64,000 nt of DNA from assembly GCA_951799405.1 (NCBI GenBank), contig OX637353.1, forward strand, positions 1,550,001 to 1,614,000. Reading direction: 5' to 3'. The notes under the pieces are model-generated. The model saw only the letters and a list, made by a program, of their open reading frames with translations, had not been told where the DNA came from and did no database searches. The DNA is from Agapetus fuscipes (Eukaryota > Arthropoda > Insecta > Trichoptera > Glossosomatidae). Below are positions 1 through 11,425 of the stretch, piece after piece; the first letter of the stretch is position 1, and the number at the start of each line of letters is the position of its first letter. The position numbers and the translations under genes were made by a program.

Positions 1-203
1 TTGGGAAAATGCGTTGACTTTTGAAATATATTTATAAAGTGAAACGCCATTGCCGTGCATAACCAATATCGCCATGCCAGTGTGAATATTTATGTTTATT
101 TATGGATAATTGTTACTACCGTCGATCGGATAGTAACACACATGTATTTTTCAAGTTTAAGGGTTTGTGCATTGACATTGTGAAGATTTATTTTAAAAAG
201 AAT
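1..203. other. unassigned AT-rich sequence
   Basis: No gene or recognisable repeat was seen here. Confidence 0.4.
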
Positions 204-282
204 AATGTAAAAATTAAAGAAAGTTTCTCTTCACAAGTTATAAATCAACTCGTGAAGAAAAACTTTGTTTAATTTTTACATT
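204..282. repeat. 36-bp imperfect inverted repeat (hairpin)
   Basis: The arm at 204-239 is largely complementary to the arm at 247-282, with a 7-nt spacer. The right half (ACTCGTGAAGAAAAACTT core) recurs at about 23110-23130, so this belongs to a dispersed element and is not a unique structure. Confidence 0.7.
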
Positions 283-375
283 ATGTATTTTTCATTTCGA
301 ATTTAAGATATCAGTCTGTATAAAGATTTTTCTCTCCAAAAAAAAAACCAGTAACACATACATTGAAACTTTTTG

Positions 376-960
376 TCGCGTTCTCCCCGAAGGTCACATG
401 TGGCTAATCTAATCTAATCTAAGCTGCAAAGATATATATCATTTAAGATTTATACTAAATGCATTCCCACAAGCAGATATGTATAATTTCGCGCTAACAC
501 ATGCCGCATGTGGACCTACAATATAAAAACCCAATCTCAAATGAACATAAGCCTTGCAACTCTTGCCGTCCTTCCCTGAAACAGGGGTGACATTGGCAAA
601 GTGAACCAATTTTTATATTATGGGTGGTCAGCCGCATAACAACCTATAAGTCAAGGAACATACATGACAAATTACATTTTTTTTAAATCAAAGAATCAAA
701 GAATGGCGAGTGAGCCTATTTACTTTTACAGGTAAAGGGGCCGGCCTTACACCAACCACTCCAGTTGAAGTGAAGATTTCCCCACTCCCGGGGTGCTGGT
801 ACTAATTTCTTGTGAAGGCTGAGTTAAACTTGCAGGTATTTTATTTTAAGTTTGAAATAAACACCAAAACGGGAAATAATTTCTGGCACCTTCGGTGGGA
901 TTCAAACCCGAGCTCTCGGCATGGAATGCAAGCACTCACCAACCGAGCCATCGACCGGAC
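376..960 (-). mobile_element. S2 tRNA-headed SINE, interrupted by an S1 repeat
   Basis: Read on the minus strand, 960 down to about 700 gives a tRNA-like head with an A box (TGGCTCGGTTGG) and a B box (GGGTTTGAATCCCACC), then the body shared by other S2 copies (about 4948-5275, 24666-24964, 51069-51408). The 3' continuation of the same body lies at 376-403, beyond an inserted S1 copy. The GTGGC/ATGGC block is present on both sides of the insertion. It is a neutral SINE fossil with no open frame. Confidence 0.7.
404..658 (-). mobile_element. S1 dispersed repeat copy
   Basis: Member of the ~250-bp S1 family. On its sense strand it starts near TCCTTGACTTATAGGTTG, contains the block ATGGTTCACTTTGCCAATGT, and ends in TTAGATTAGATTAG. 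It sits inside an S2 SINE. No protein is encoded. Confidence 0.85.
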
Positions 961-2040
961 TAGATAATTGAATATATTTGCTGTACTGAAATACATTCTT
1001 ACATGCGTTCAAGCCAAGTTTTAATTATTATTAACCAAGTCACAATATTTATTTTTTCCACTTGAAATAAATTGGCTACTTAGAATTATAAACGATATTT
1101 TTGAATACTTTTAATGAGTATATTTTAAAAGTGAACAAATAATCGATTTTATAGCGTGAACTGAAATCTTTGAAATCGTTAAGATAAAGTTAAGTTTTCT
1201 TCGCGTTCAAACAGATGGGTTCATTCATTAAAAATCTTGTGTTCCAGTTGGTCGCTTAAAAAGCCTGCACAATCTTTTTTGGAAATTTGATCTGTTGTAT
1301 GGGATGGATGGTTTTGTATTTAATTAAGCTGAAAAGCTGAAAGGAATGAATCGCCGTTATCTGTGAGATATCACTTGTGAGACGTGGCCGCGTGTATTTA
1401 GTAGACGTCGCTGCACCGACTGTTTATCTATACTGGCGAGGTTTCCAGAAATGTCGTCGCTTTCTCGGAAACATTTTTCAATTCAATTAAGCCGGCTACC
1501 TTCAGTAGTTGAGAACTAAAGATAATAAATACTTACCTAGTGCAAGATGTATTTAAAGGTCGACGAACAGATTGAATTTGTTGAACATGAGAAAAAATAT
1601 ATGTTGCAGCAGAAGCTTTATAGAATGTTATTTAAATTTAAAATATATACAATACATTTACCTGTATTGTATTTATTTTATGTACGTTACGTATGTTTTT
1701 CAACGTTAAAGTCATATTTTGTTTTTAGTAATTTTTTAAAGTGCTGTTGTCTCAAGAATTAAAAAAAAGTCATCTATGATTGATATGTCCTTAAAAAGTA
1801 TATGAACTCATAGAATATATGTAAAATTGTATCAAGCTTGGGCTTTTATTATTTATATGGGAAAGTGTTATACATATTTTACAATAAACAAGCATATTCG
1901 CCAAAGTCACATTCAAATGAAAAGAATACATTTTGTTTCTTGTACGTACGTTCAGACTTTTAGAATTTTTGAAATGTTTAGGGAGGACTTTATTGTCATT
2001 CCTTCCTGCTCTTTTAGGATCAAAATATTTTATGGTGTTT
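961..2040. other. unassigned AT-rich sequence
   Basis: No credible gene. About 1120-1200 resembles 23240-23300 (shared block around AGTGAACAAATAATCGA), which suggests an old dispersed repeat. The 71-codon frame at 1547-1762 has AT-driven composition and no family features. Confidence 0.4.
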
Positions 2041-2165
2041 TAGGCTTACACGGCCGGCTGATGATGCTGGAGAGTTGCTTTCCGAGATCCGTTACCGTGG
2101 TCTGTGTGTCCTGGAGCTTCTGGACGTTTCGCCCTGTCTGCGATGGGCTTCTTCAGCATGAAAGT
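2040..2165 (-). repeat. repeat with CTGAAGA...GAAAC structural motif
   Basis: Read on the minus strand, 2160 down to 2124 reads CTGAAGA, a GCCC/GGGC stem with a long loop, then GAAACGTC. This is the same layout as the Penelope-associated motif at 11249, 12010 and 48820. A short related piece (AGGCTTTCATGGCCGGCT) lies at about 10700. I infer a fragment of a Penelope-type or similar structured repeat. No coding part is present. Confidence 0.5.
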
Positions 2166-2178
2166 GAAGTGAAGAATA

Positions 2179-2447
2179 TGAGTCGTATAAATGCAAACGC
2201 CGTCAACTCCTTACGCGATGATTTTGAGAAAAATAAACTTGTGTTTTGAACGCAATTTTTTGTCAGTTGGAGATGATGGCGTTTGCACGAAATCATACTT
2301 TTTTAATTAAAATAACAAAGGATGAAGTGAGGTTTTCATCACATTGCAGACAGTAAATAATTTGTCACACTACGCAGAATCAAATTCAATAATTATCTCA
2401 AATATCATAAAATTTGGAGATGACGGCGTTTGCAGTTATACGACTCA
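2179..2447. mobile_element. foldback MITE with TA target duplication
   Basis: Terminal inverted repeats of about 33 bp (outer sequence TGAGTCGTATAA) are at 2179-2211 and 2415-2447, flanked by TA on both sides. This fits the Tc1/mariner-type superfamily. A third, internal copy of the inner arm (GGAGATGATGGCGTTTGC) lies at 2268-2285. There is no transposase; length is about 269 bp. Confidence 0.75.
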
Positions 2448-3737
2448 TATGATATTGTGTAAGCTCGGATTACTCGGGATTTATATTTGATCACTTAAAA
2501 ACTTCTTATTAGTGTTGTATACAGATCAATAAATTATCTATGGTTGTATACGTACCTATACAAAAAATATTTTTTACAGGTATTCAGCATTTCAAACGAC
2601 TTGATTATACGAGAAGAAAAATTCGTGTATCCTTGTATTGATTATTGTTGTTCTTATGTAACAATACTGTTGGCAGTTAATATCAAGGCATTATGGAGCC
2701 AGAAGAAGCGTGATATAGAGAATATGTTTGTGTTCACAATGTTGCTACATGAGATTATTTCCTCGCGGAGTTCACGTGTCTTTGTCTCAGGGTTTCTTTG
2801 TGCCCGAGTTGGCGCGCACTTCCATGGCGAGGAGGAAACGGACGGTGGCGACTTATCATGGGGACGGAATTAAGACCTTAAATAATCTCAAAAATGAAAA
2901 ATTACATAGAATATTACAGAACAATGTCAGCATTCCGAGCAGCAGATCTTTGTTAAAAAATGAGGTTGTCAGATATGATATCGTATTTTAGCTTTAGTTC
3001 TTGTAAGATAAGGTCTTAAGCAAGGCTTACTTGCTTTTTAAATTTTAACGCGTTGCTCTAAAAAGAGAAAAACCTTTATTGCGTTGGCGTACAGTCGATC
3101 ATTTATCTATGAGAATAAAAATAAGTTATTTACGCTAGTAATATATGTCTTCGGGCTCAAACCTTTTAAGAGTTAAAGGTTGTATCCTAATAAGGTTGCA
3201 AATAATAATACGTAGATAATCCTCCCAGTAGGAAACAATGCCTCTGCAAAATAATTAATTCATGTCAGACACCTTTGGTAGTAAGGCCTGTCTTTAGACC
3301 GGACATTCTAAATATTTTTCTTGCATTGCTAATTCCTACAATTGAAGTTGGTGTTTAAAACTTTGTGAATGATTAGTCCGCCACTGCGTGTGGGGGAGGA
3401 TGTGGTTGGGTGAGGCAAGGAAAGGGGAGTGGGAGGTAATCACCCTGGGGGGAGGGGAAGGTGACGTCTGAAGTCTACGAGAATAAATAGCGGTGACTCA
3501 CTAGCTGGGAATGACTCCGTGGAGGACATTCCAGATAAGGGAGGAGATATGACAGATATGCGAGGAGGAGCTGCATCAACATGCAATACAGGAGGGAGAC
3601 AATTTATTCCCGTTAGGTAGAACGAGAGGGTGACGTCCGAAGATGGTAGATAACATGGACAAATCGTCGAATGCATGTTCAAAGTTTAATGCAAATATCT
3701 GCTGTAAATTCGATTATTTAACATTTTTCGTATCTTC
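2448..3737. other. unassigned; purine-rich block at 3385-3690
   Basis: The stretch 3385-3470 is strongly G-rich on the + strand (GGGGGAGG-type runs). The minus 80-codon frame at 3440-3682 is a by-product of that bias. Overlapping short + frames at 2544-2991 have no recognised family. Confidence 0.4.
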
Positions 3738-3889
3738 ATCTAATCTAATCTAAGCTGCAAAGATATATATAATTTAAGATTTAATTTCTCATATTTCAAT
3801 TGCTCATAATTTTGCGCTAACACATGCCGCATGTGGACCTACAATATAAAAACCCAATCTCAAATGAACATAAGCCCTGCAACTCTTCA
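3738..3889 (-). mobile_element. S1 repeat, truncated
   Basis: Carries the S1 tail (CTAATCTAATCTAAGCTGCA on the + strand) and middle, but stops after the AACATAAGCCCTGCAACTC block, so its 5' third is missing. Confidence 0.8.
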
Positions 3890-4946
3890 TAATACTTGCA
3901 ATTGTAACACAGAATTGTTTCTATTATTATTTAATTATTTTTTTGTGCTTTTACTATTCATTTATGGATTGACTTTATCCATTGATAAATAAACATAAAA
4001 TAAATTTAGATATTTTAAATTTGGAGATATAAAGTGTGCGTAATTTTTAAAAGTATTTAAATTATCTTTAAAAATTATACATGGGCTTAAACTACGTTGT
4101 AAAACTCAAGAATGGTTAATAGGTGTTGGGCCAAAAATAAAATGAATACTATAACTATCAATTTAGCAAACAACAAAATAATGTGGTCCGTTTGCAAATA
4201 ATAAGTTCTAGTTCATGCCTTGCACCATCCTCAGCAAAACGTTATCTTGGTGTTTGACATATCGCTGGCTGCCTTCGAGCAGTTTTATATCTTTATGATT
4301 TTCAATGCTTTAATTTTACATAATAATGCACTTATCTGGGTTTTATGATTCCCATAATATATTGTAGAAGAAACTATAAAAAAATATATAAAAATTACAG
4401 TTTCCTACGAGGACACTTTTGTAAGAAGAAGTTTGTGTTAGTTTTAGCACTCACCTGTATACTAAAAATTGTTATGATTGTAGCTCGGTTCTTTTAATCA
4501 AACTGCTATATTTCTTTTTCAAGATTTATTTTACACAATGGTGGTTTACAATTTACTGATTTCTAGCTCTTGCTTATCGACTGCACAGCTCAATGTTTCA
4601 ATAAATTCAGCTCACTCACACAATTGCGGTCCAAATATATAGCGTCTAAACGGACACCTCTCGCATATTCCAGACCCTTCTATGGTGCACCTCTTCAAAC
4701 ACCTCTGTATTGTTCCATACTATTCTAGTTACGCATACCAACAACTACGTGCCTGGGCACATGCACACATTCAAACTCACAGTAGACTATACTAGAGGCG
4801 GACACACGCACATAAGCAAGCAACGCAACCGGGCTCATCAGTTCGTAACGATATTGTCAGCTAGGCATGTTGCAGGATTATGAACAAAAACTTTCGTATA
4901 CTTTGAAAGTATTTAGGTTTTTACTTATGCCCACATTTAAATTTGT
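3890..4946. other. unassigned AT-rich sequence
   Basis: No gene, RNA or clear repeat was recognised. Confidence 0.4.
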
Positions 4947-5275
4947 TCGTTGGATAGTTCAGTCGGTAGAGAGCTTGCATTCCATACCAAGATCTCAAGT
5001 ACGAATTCCACCCAGGATATCAGAAATTAGTTCCCGTTTTGGGGTTTATTTCAAACCCTAAATAAAATACCGGCAAGGCCTTTACAAGCCTTCACAAGCA
5101 TGAGTACCTACCAGCTTACTCGGGAGCTGGGAAATCTCCTCTTCAACTGAACTGGTTTGCGTTAGGTCAGCCCCCGTACCTGTAAAAATAAAAAGGTTCA
5201 TTTGTCACATGTGACTCTTTCGGAGAGAATGCAGCAAGGGGTTACACTCAATGTGTAGCTTAGTTGCGTTAATTA
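4947..5275 (+). mobile_element. S2 single-head tRNA SINE
   Basis: The head shows an A box (TAGTTCAGTCGGTAG) and a decayed B box (GTACGAATTCC). The S2 body follows (AGTTCCCGTTTTGGGGTTTA; CTCGGGAGCTGGGAAATC), and it ends in TGTGTAGCTTAGTTGCGTT. This copy has one tRNA head, unlike the double-head copies at 17377 and 24993. Confidence 0.85.
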
Positions 5276-6202
5276 CGTGAGAAAGTAGGTTGTAACCTAA
5301 ATGTGTTTGCTGATGTTTGTGTCGGAATTGAAGACCAACGGTAAGACGTTGCACTATATGCGCAGCTTGATGGTGATTTGCGTTTCGAAGGTCCTGTATG
5401 TTCAGTGTTCACACATCACAAAAAAAATGTTTTTTTAATTGGATAATTGTACACCTTGTTTAATTCGATGACATTTATTTATAATCAAGTGTGACTCAAG
5501 CTTTGCTTGTTTTTATAAAAAAAAGTTAAGTACCTACATGAAATTTTTTACTAGAACATAAAAACTAAGTTAAGAGTGGCATGTAACATTGAGTTGAACC
5601 GATTAAAGAGAGAAAGCCTAGTCGCGGAGTGTCTCTGCATGAGGCCTCGCAGCTAATGGCTAATAATCTATTTATTTGTGATTCTCGATGCCGATAGGCT
5701 CTTAAAGAGGGAAATGGAAGAATAAAAGACAAAAGAAAATCGGATTTGGTTGTTCATAAATTTCAAGGAAAAACTCGAGAGATCCCAATCGGACTTATTT
5801 ATTGGGCAGGAGCTCTAGCTATAAAATCCACCTTATTGGATTTTTTGAGTTAATTAGGATTACAACAGTAATTAAATCATTGGGTTTAATTTACTTTACG
5901 ACTTTGTTCAGGACGGGAATTCAAATTGACATTTAATTAAAATAATGAATTTCCAGGTTGTGTTTTGGAATTATCTTGATTCAAATCAATCAGGAAAGTT
6001 TTGAAACGATAATTGAATTTTGATTGGAATCAAATCTTTTGATTTCATCAAATCAAAAAAGTTCTTATCACAGTCTATTTTCAAAATAATTCGACTGAGA
6101 AAACATTTTTATTTATTCACAAGAAGTAAGAATGACTTTAAAATATATGTAAATATTCAATGTACATCCTTAAAACTTCCTATGTAAATTTCAGGACTTG
6201 GC
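5276..6202. other. unassigned AT-rich sequence
   Basis: Nothing gene-like. The segment 5985-6065 is rich in repeated TTGATT/AATCAAAT words and low in complexity. Confidence 0.4.
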
Positions 6203-6330
6203 GCAGAGATTTCTAATAATATCTATAATACAAGGAGCAAAGATATATTTACATTCAAAACTCATGAAATGCATGCCCGCAAACAAACATGTGTAAGTTC
6301 ACGCTTACAATTACTGAATGTGTACTAATA
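6203..6330 (-). mobile_element. S1 repeat, strongly diverged
   Basis: The S1 tail-side order is recognisable (GCAAAGATATATTTA, ATGCATGCCCGCAAACA, ACATGTGTAAGTTC) but identity is low and the rest is lost. Confidence 0.5.
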
Positions 6331-7250
6331 AGAGATAATTGTTGTAAAAGTATAACTGCTTTACTTACAGCAACCTTTTATATTATGCATACTTGGAAGT
6401 GTAGGTATATGCATGAAAAATAATCCTCCACTGACCACTGTTGTGTACAGATATTTCTGCACCTTTGATTACTTATGGCTGAGACTTATTTATGAGAAAC
6501 ATCAGAAAAAGTCTGAAAACTAATTAGAGTTTGTTGTTTATGAGACTTCCAAACAAAGACTGGAAATCCTTTATTCTGCGATGCGATTGCGGAATTCTGA
6601 TTTCGGATTTTATAAAAACCAGTTTTTTGCTGCGTCTCCCGCGCGATAGCATCTGCTTTATATTGGGTCTTGCCATTCAACTGAAGAACAATGGGCAGAC
6701 CCTTATTTCTTTTCTTTAATGTATTACTGTCTCTATATCCCTGATCCGCGGGCTTAACGACATCATCCACATCATCCATAGGCCTAGACTAACAACTTCT
6801 TCAAATATCATGGTATATAACTAGGATTAAATTTAGGCATTGTAAGGCTCAGCGTCTTGGATTTTAAAATGAAAGTATGTACCTATGTAAAGGCTGCCTT
6901 ACAATGAGTGCTAGATTTTATCTAAGCTTATATTGGATCAGAAGTAATGATGCATTGCTTGCAAATTTAAAACGATAACTAATGATAATTAATAGGAATG
7001 CTTGTCGTACGTGACTTAAAAAAAATCATATATTTAAGAATGAAATCTGAGAAAAATGCTGACGAAAAATTATTTATACATAATATTGTAACGGGCGTTG
7101 CCTTTATCTTTTGATTGTTTTTTCATATTAACAATAAAATTAATGTTTGGAATGTTACACAGTACACACTTGTATTGATTGCCAACAAACCACTTTTGCT
7201 GAAGTGAATTTCGCAATTAATTTCACGTACGTAAGTTCTTGAAGGATTCT
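6331..7250. other. unassigned AT-rich sequence
   Basis: No supported gene. The opposing frames at 6486-6779 and 6531-6719 shadow each other and match no family that I know. Confidence 0.4.
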
Positions 7251-7480
7251 TCAGCATAATCGACAGCACGAGGGCCCTACGCTCCACAGGAGGCACACTT
7301 CCATTCCCGGCATTACAGTCCCCATTATTATCTCCTCAGCGCGCGCTGCCAGCTCGGGGCCCCGGTGCTCGGAAGCGTCAATCTCTCGTCGAACAGTGCA
7401 CAAGCTGTCGCTGCACCACAGCAGTGTGAGTGCGCGCGGTGACAAGTTGACGCGCCTTGGGGGCCTGGGCGGGTAAGCTG
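7251..7480. promoter_or_regulatory. GC-rich, CpG-rich island (possible promoter or non-coding exon)
   Basis: About 230 bp is much richer in G+C and CpG than its surroundings (GCGCGCGCTGCC, GTGCGCGCGG). The 101-codon minus frame across it has no known domain. A splice-donor-like string (CAGT|GTGAGT) lies at about 7425 on the + strand. I infer either an untranslated first exon with its promoter or a conserved element. It is not linked to the Beat gene by any evidence in the window. Confidence 0.3.
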
Positions 7481-7904
7481 CCATGCCATTGCTATACAAC
7501 ACTAACTGTCTGCGGTTCCCAAATAAAGTGAATTGTATCAAGCATATACAATCCAATTACATGATGGAGATCCATCTAAGAGCTTTTAGAACTTAGCCGA
7601 TGTTTCGCTGCAAATTGGGTGCGGCAATCCTTAGAGCGTCCATTTTTTGCATTCCACATTTCTTTTATGATTAACGAAAATTATTTATCACTTATCCATT
7701 CTGAAATCATCTCAATATTATTTTGTCACTTCGCACATGCATTCTTTTTCACTCTACTTCGCAGTTATTTCATACTTGTCTAGGAAAATAATGAATTAAG
7801 TGATAGATATGTTGACAACTTGAAAACACATTTTAAATTTGTTATCTTGTTCTTACGCAAATAATCTTAATAATTTTGGTGATGGAGTTTAAATACTACA
7901 TGCA

Positions 7905-8240
7905 TTAATAAAAATAATAATTGGACAATTTTATACAGCGCCGTTTAGTGGCACTAGGCACCCCAAGGGCGCTTATACTTTGTAAAACTTTGTCGTATAC
8001 CTTTTGCTCTTCCCTGGTCACAGTTTGCAAATCATCAATATAAGTCTTTGTATTTGTATGTAGGTATATGTCATTAAGAGTTTTTTTAAATGAAATTTGT
8101 GAATATTCACCATGCCGTTGTTTCCACTCCCTGAGATGTATAGCTGTCCGCAACTCCCGCCAACATTTCATCGACGTTGACAGAATACAGTCGTGTACTT
8201 TTATCACTAAAGCGACGACACTATCTGCGTCTGTCAAATA
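7905..8240 (-). repeat. dispersed repeat with decayed coding tail
   Basis: The minus 110-codon frame ends SATKRRCIKLSNYY. A related tail is read on the + strand at about 31610-31660 (SSIKWRCIKLASCYY), followed there too by an ATT-rich end. Two copies sharing a coding-type 3' end suggest a LINE-like or other element whose family I could not name. Confidence 0.45.
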
Positions 8241-9177
8241 TATGCGACCATTATGGGGGAGAAAAACACTCTACAATAGAAGTTGTGCGATCATTCTCTT
8301 ATATTCCTTCCCACAAACAGAAATGTGTTATTTTATACAGTTAAGTATCGAAAATAATATGAATATAGAAAGCATTAGATAAAGAACTTATCAAAAAACA
8401 ATGTTTTTTGTAGACAACGAAAACCTGATTTTTTGGAGTAATCTTTTTAAAAGTTACCCTGCTACTATTTCGATAACTGTGAAACGCCAACTGCTGGAAT
8501 GTATGTAAATATAATTGGCATATAAATATTAGGAAATACCAACATTGAAAGTTACCTAGAGCCATCTACCTGTAGGTATGTATTTGAATAAAATTATTTT
8601 CATGAAAAAATAACAACAAGCACAGTCAATATCTTAAATAAAGGAAAAATAATGTGTAAAAAATATGTATTAAAAATGAAAATTAATCGAAATTCCAGGT
8701 TAGTTCCACGACATTGAATTGATTCTCAATAAAATATTTCCGACTTTTATTTTATGATCATTTCCGTTTTCACGTAAATAATAATACAGGGAATTAGCGG
8801 TGACTGTCCCGCCCAGCGCGGTATAAATATTTCACCGAGTTCCACAGTACGGAACAATGTGAATTATAGAATTCAACTGAATTATAACGCGTATAGAAGT
8901 AGTCCTACATAGAGTGCGCAAAGTCGCATACTGAACCTACAGAAAACATTAAAATCTGGTTGTCAGTGCTCACAGATAAGATGACTGCAGATGACATTCC
9001 ATCTTGCCAGGGATATAATATGGAATGCATCTGAATTACACAAAAGAAATAAGTAAGTCAATATCTGACGTGGATAAAAAAGTTATTATATTATGTTGCG
9101 TTCATATAAATTTACAATTTTTATTTTTTATAAAAACATTTACATTACAACCTAATCAAATGGTTAGTTTTAAATAA
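8241..9177. other. unassigned AT-rich sequence
   Basis: No gene or recognised repeat. Confidence 0.4.
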
Positions 9178-9352
9178 AAAAAAAGAACAACCCAGCGTAT
9201 AATTTATACATAGCAATTAATGCTACCTACTAATAATAGTAAAAAAAAGTAGTAAAAAGTAGTAAAAAAAGTAAAAAAGTAAAATAGTAAAAAAAAGAAC
9301 AACCCAGCGTATAATTTATACATAGCAATTAATGCTACCTACTAATAATAGT
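9178..9352. repeat. 63-bp direct duplication around an (AGTAAAA)n spacer
   Basis: The block beginning AAAAGAACAACCCAGCGTAT at about 9180 is repeated exactly at about 9293. Between the copies is a simple AGTA/AAAA-rich tract. It is a local tandem duplication. Confidence 0.85.
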
Positions 9353-9697
9353 AATGCAAACGGACAAAAAAAAATGGGGAAAATGCATTAAATATATGAA
9401 CAATACACAGTTTTTTCCTCCATCTTTAGTCGTTTGTATTCAAACCGGATTTATCTAGGACTGCAAATGATTTACCATCACCAGTTTTAGTTGTTTGTCG
9501 TTTTTAAAGAATCTGAAAGGGCCGTCCACCTTTTCAGCTTTGACAGTGCAGCGCATATTTATGTCTAGCATCTGTACTTTTTATTTATCACATTCTTCTC
9601 AGGCTAATCTTTTTAAATCGTATGCTATTTACTTGCAATGTGAACAAAAAATTAAGTGATTTCTATAAAACCTTATAAAAATTACAATTACAATGGT

Positions 9698-9960
9698 TCC
9701 TTGACTTATAGGTTGATATGCGGCTGACCACCCATAGGTACTGTAAAAAATGGTTCACTTTGCCAATGTCACCCCTGTTTCAGGGAAGGACGGCAAGAGT
9801 TGCAGGGCTTATGTTCATTTGAGATTGGGTTTTTATATTGTAGGTCCACATGCGGCATGTATTAGCGCGAAATTATACATGTCTGCTTGTGGGAATGCAT
9901 TTAATATAAATCTTAAATGATATATATCTTTGCAGCTTAGATTAGATTAGATAAGATTAG
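9698..9960 (+). mobile_element. S1 repeat, full length
   Basis: Full S1 layout from TCCTTGACTTATAGGTTG to the tail AGATTAGATTAGATAAGATT. Confidence 0.9.
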
Positions 9961-11106
9961 ACACAATGTTTTATTTTCACACTTTTATTATAAAAAAAAT
10001 GCATATTCGTATTTGGTCGCAAGTAACACACGATTTAAATGGCGTTTTCACAAAAGCACAGAAAAATGAATGCAATATATTATTCATTAAATACCGTTAT
10101 TGAATAATATGTATGCATTGTATATTACGTAACGGTTCTCTGTGCTACCGTCAGTTCGCTATAGCGTAATATTCATATTTCCCAAATTATAAAATAGCAT
10201 TGAAAGCGCGCCGAGAATTGGTGTGGAATAATTTAAAAAGTTCCTGAGAAATAATTTCACATAATTTGACGTTACGGCCACATAAAATATCGATTTGTGA
10301 AATTTTATTGTTATCAAGCGCCATTGTAGTCCGACGTGAAAGGTTGGAGGCCCGAAAGTCAGAAGGGGGATCCGAATTTAATTAAGCACACCAGAAACTT
10401 GAAGGTTTTATATTAAATTTATCAATTCCGCGAGGGAGTTTTTTCTCGTAGCTAAGGGAAGTTTTATAATGGATCAGAAAACCATCTTTACTCGTAGCGT
10501 ATTGCAGCACACGATATTGAATATTCTTTGGAACGTAGAAGTTATTGGTCTGCAAGTGCGTATACGGACGAAAAAGATTAAACATGAAATTAAAAATAAA
10601 ACGAATGCTCACAAAGATTTCCAATTGTTTTCTTAATAAGCACGGAAATGCAAAGCTGTAGATCCTATTCCTATTTTTTAAACAGTTTTTCCTTAATGTT
10701 AGGCTTTCATGGCCGGCTTTAGGTGTTTGAAAATATTTTTTGAACAAGTTTAGCTTTTTGTTGAATCTACGAACTATGCATTTTTTTAAAATATTGATTA
10801 TTATGTCAAATATTATAGATTCTAGTGTTATAGCAAACACGAAATTCTTAACTCATTGATAAATACGACTAATAAAGTATCAAGATAAATGACAACTTGT
10901 AAAGCTCATTTCCAGGTCACTGAGCTGGTTTCCAGCCTGTTTATGGTATTTTATTATCACGAGGATATCCTCCAGCAAACCTGTTTACTGCACCTGTAAC
11001 CTGATAGTTGACATTTGTAAGCCATGCCTTTATTTTCATTTCATTTTAACCAATTAAAAAGGATTTATGGATAGTATTTGAATCTTTATAATGTCAAATA
11101 GTTAAT
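9961..11106. other. unassigned AT-rich sequence with one long AT-driven frame
   Basis: The 152-codon minus frame at 10382-10840 is rich in Lys, Asn, Phe and Ile, shows no motif and overlaps a repeat piece at about 10700. I do not treat it as a gene. Nothing else is evident. Confidence 0.4.
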
Positions 11107-11425
11107 GTTATTTAAATAAACAACACTTTAAAATTTTTAAAACACTGTTTTAATTTCACACATATATAATGAATTTAATTTTTTTTTTTTTAAAATAATA
11201 CTAACGTTTTCGACTAATATAGTCATCTTCAGGTCTAATATAGTCATCCTGAAGATGACTATATTAGTCGAAAACGTTAGTATTATTTAAAAAAATTTTT
11301 TTTTTAAAATAAATTATATGTGTGTGAAATTAAAACAGTTTTTTAAAAATTTTAAAGTGTTGTTTATTTAAATAACAATCCAAAAACATGAATTTTCACA
11401 GTGTTAATACACAAACCATAAAAAA
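11107..11425 (+). mobile_element. palindromic Penelope-related 3' element (copy A)
   Basis: 11107-11376 is a large imperfect palindrome. Both ends read GTTATTTAAATAAAC or its complement, and the centre at 11233-11248 is a short partial copy of the stem. The right arm on the + strand has CTGAAGA, stem GACTA/TAGTC, then GAAAACGTTAGT at 11249-11280. It is followed at 11386-11420 by the terminal block ACATGAATTTTCACAGTGTT, which also flanks copies D and, in variant form, E and C. No ORF remains. Confidence 0.7.

Noticed and set aside
10382..10840. 152-codon minus frame
   Set aside because: Composition is AT-driven, no motif is seen, and it overlaps a repeat piece.
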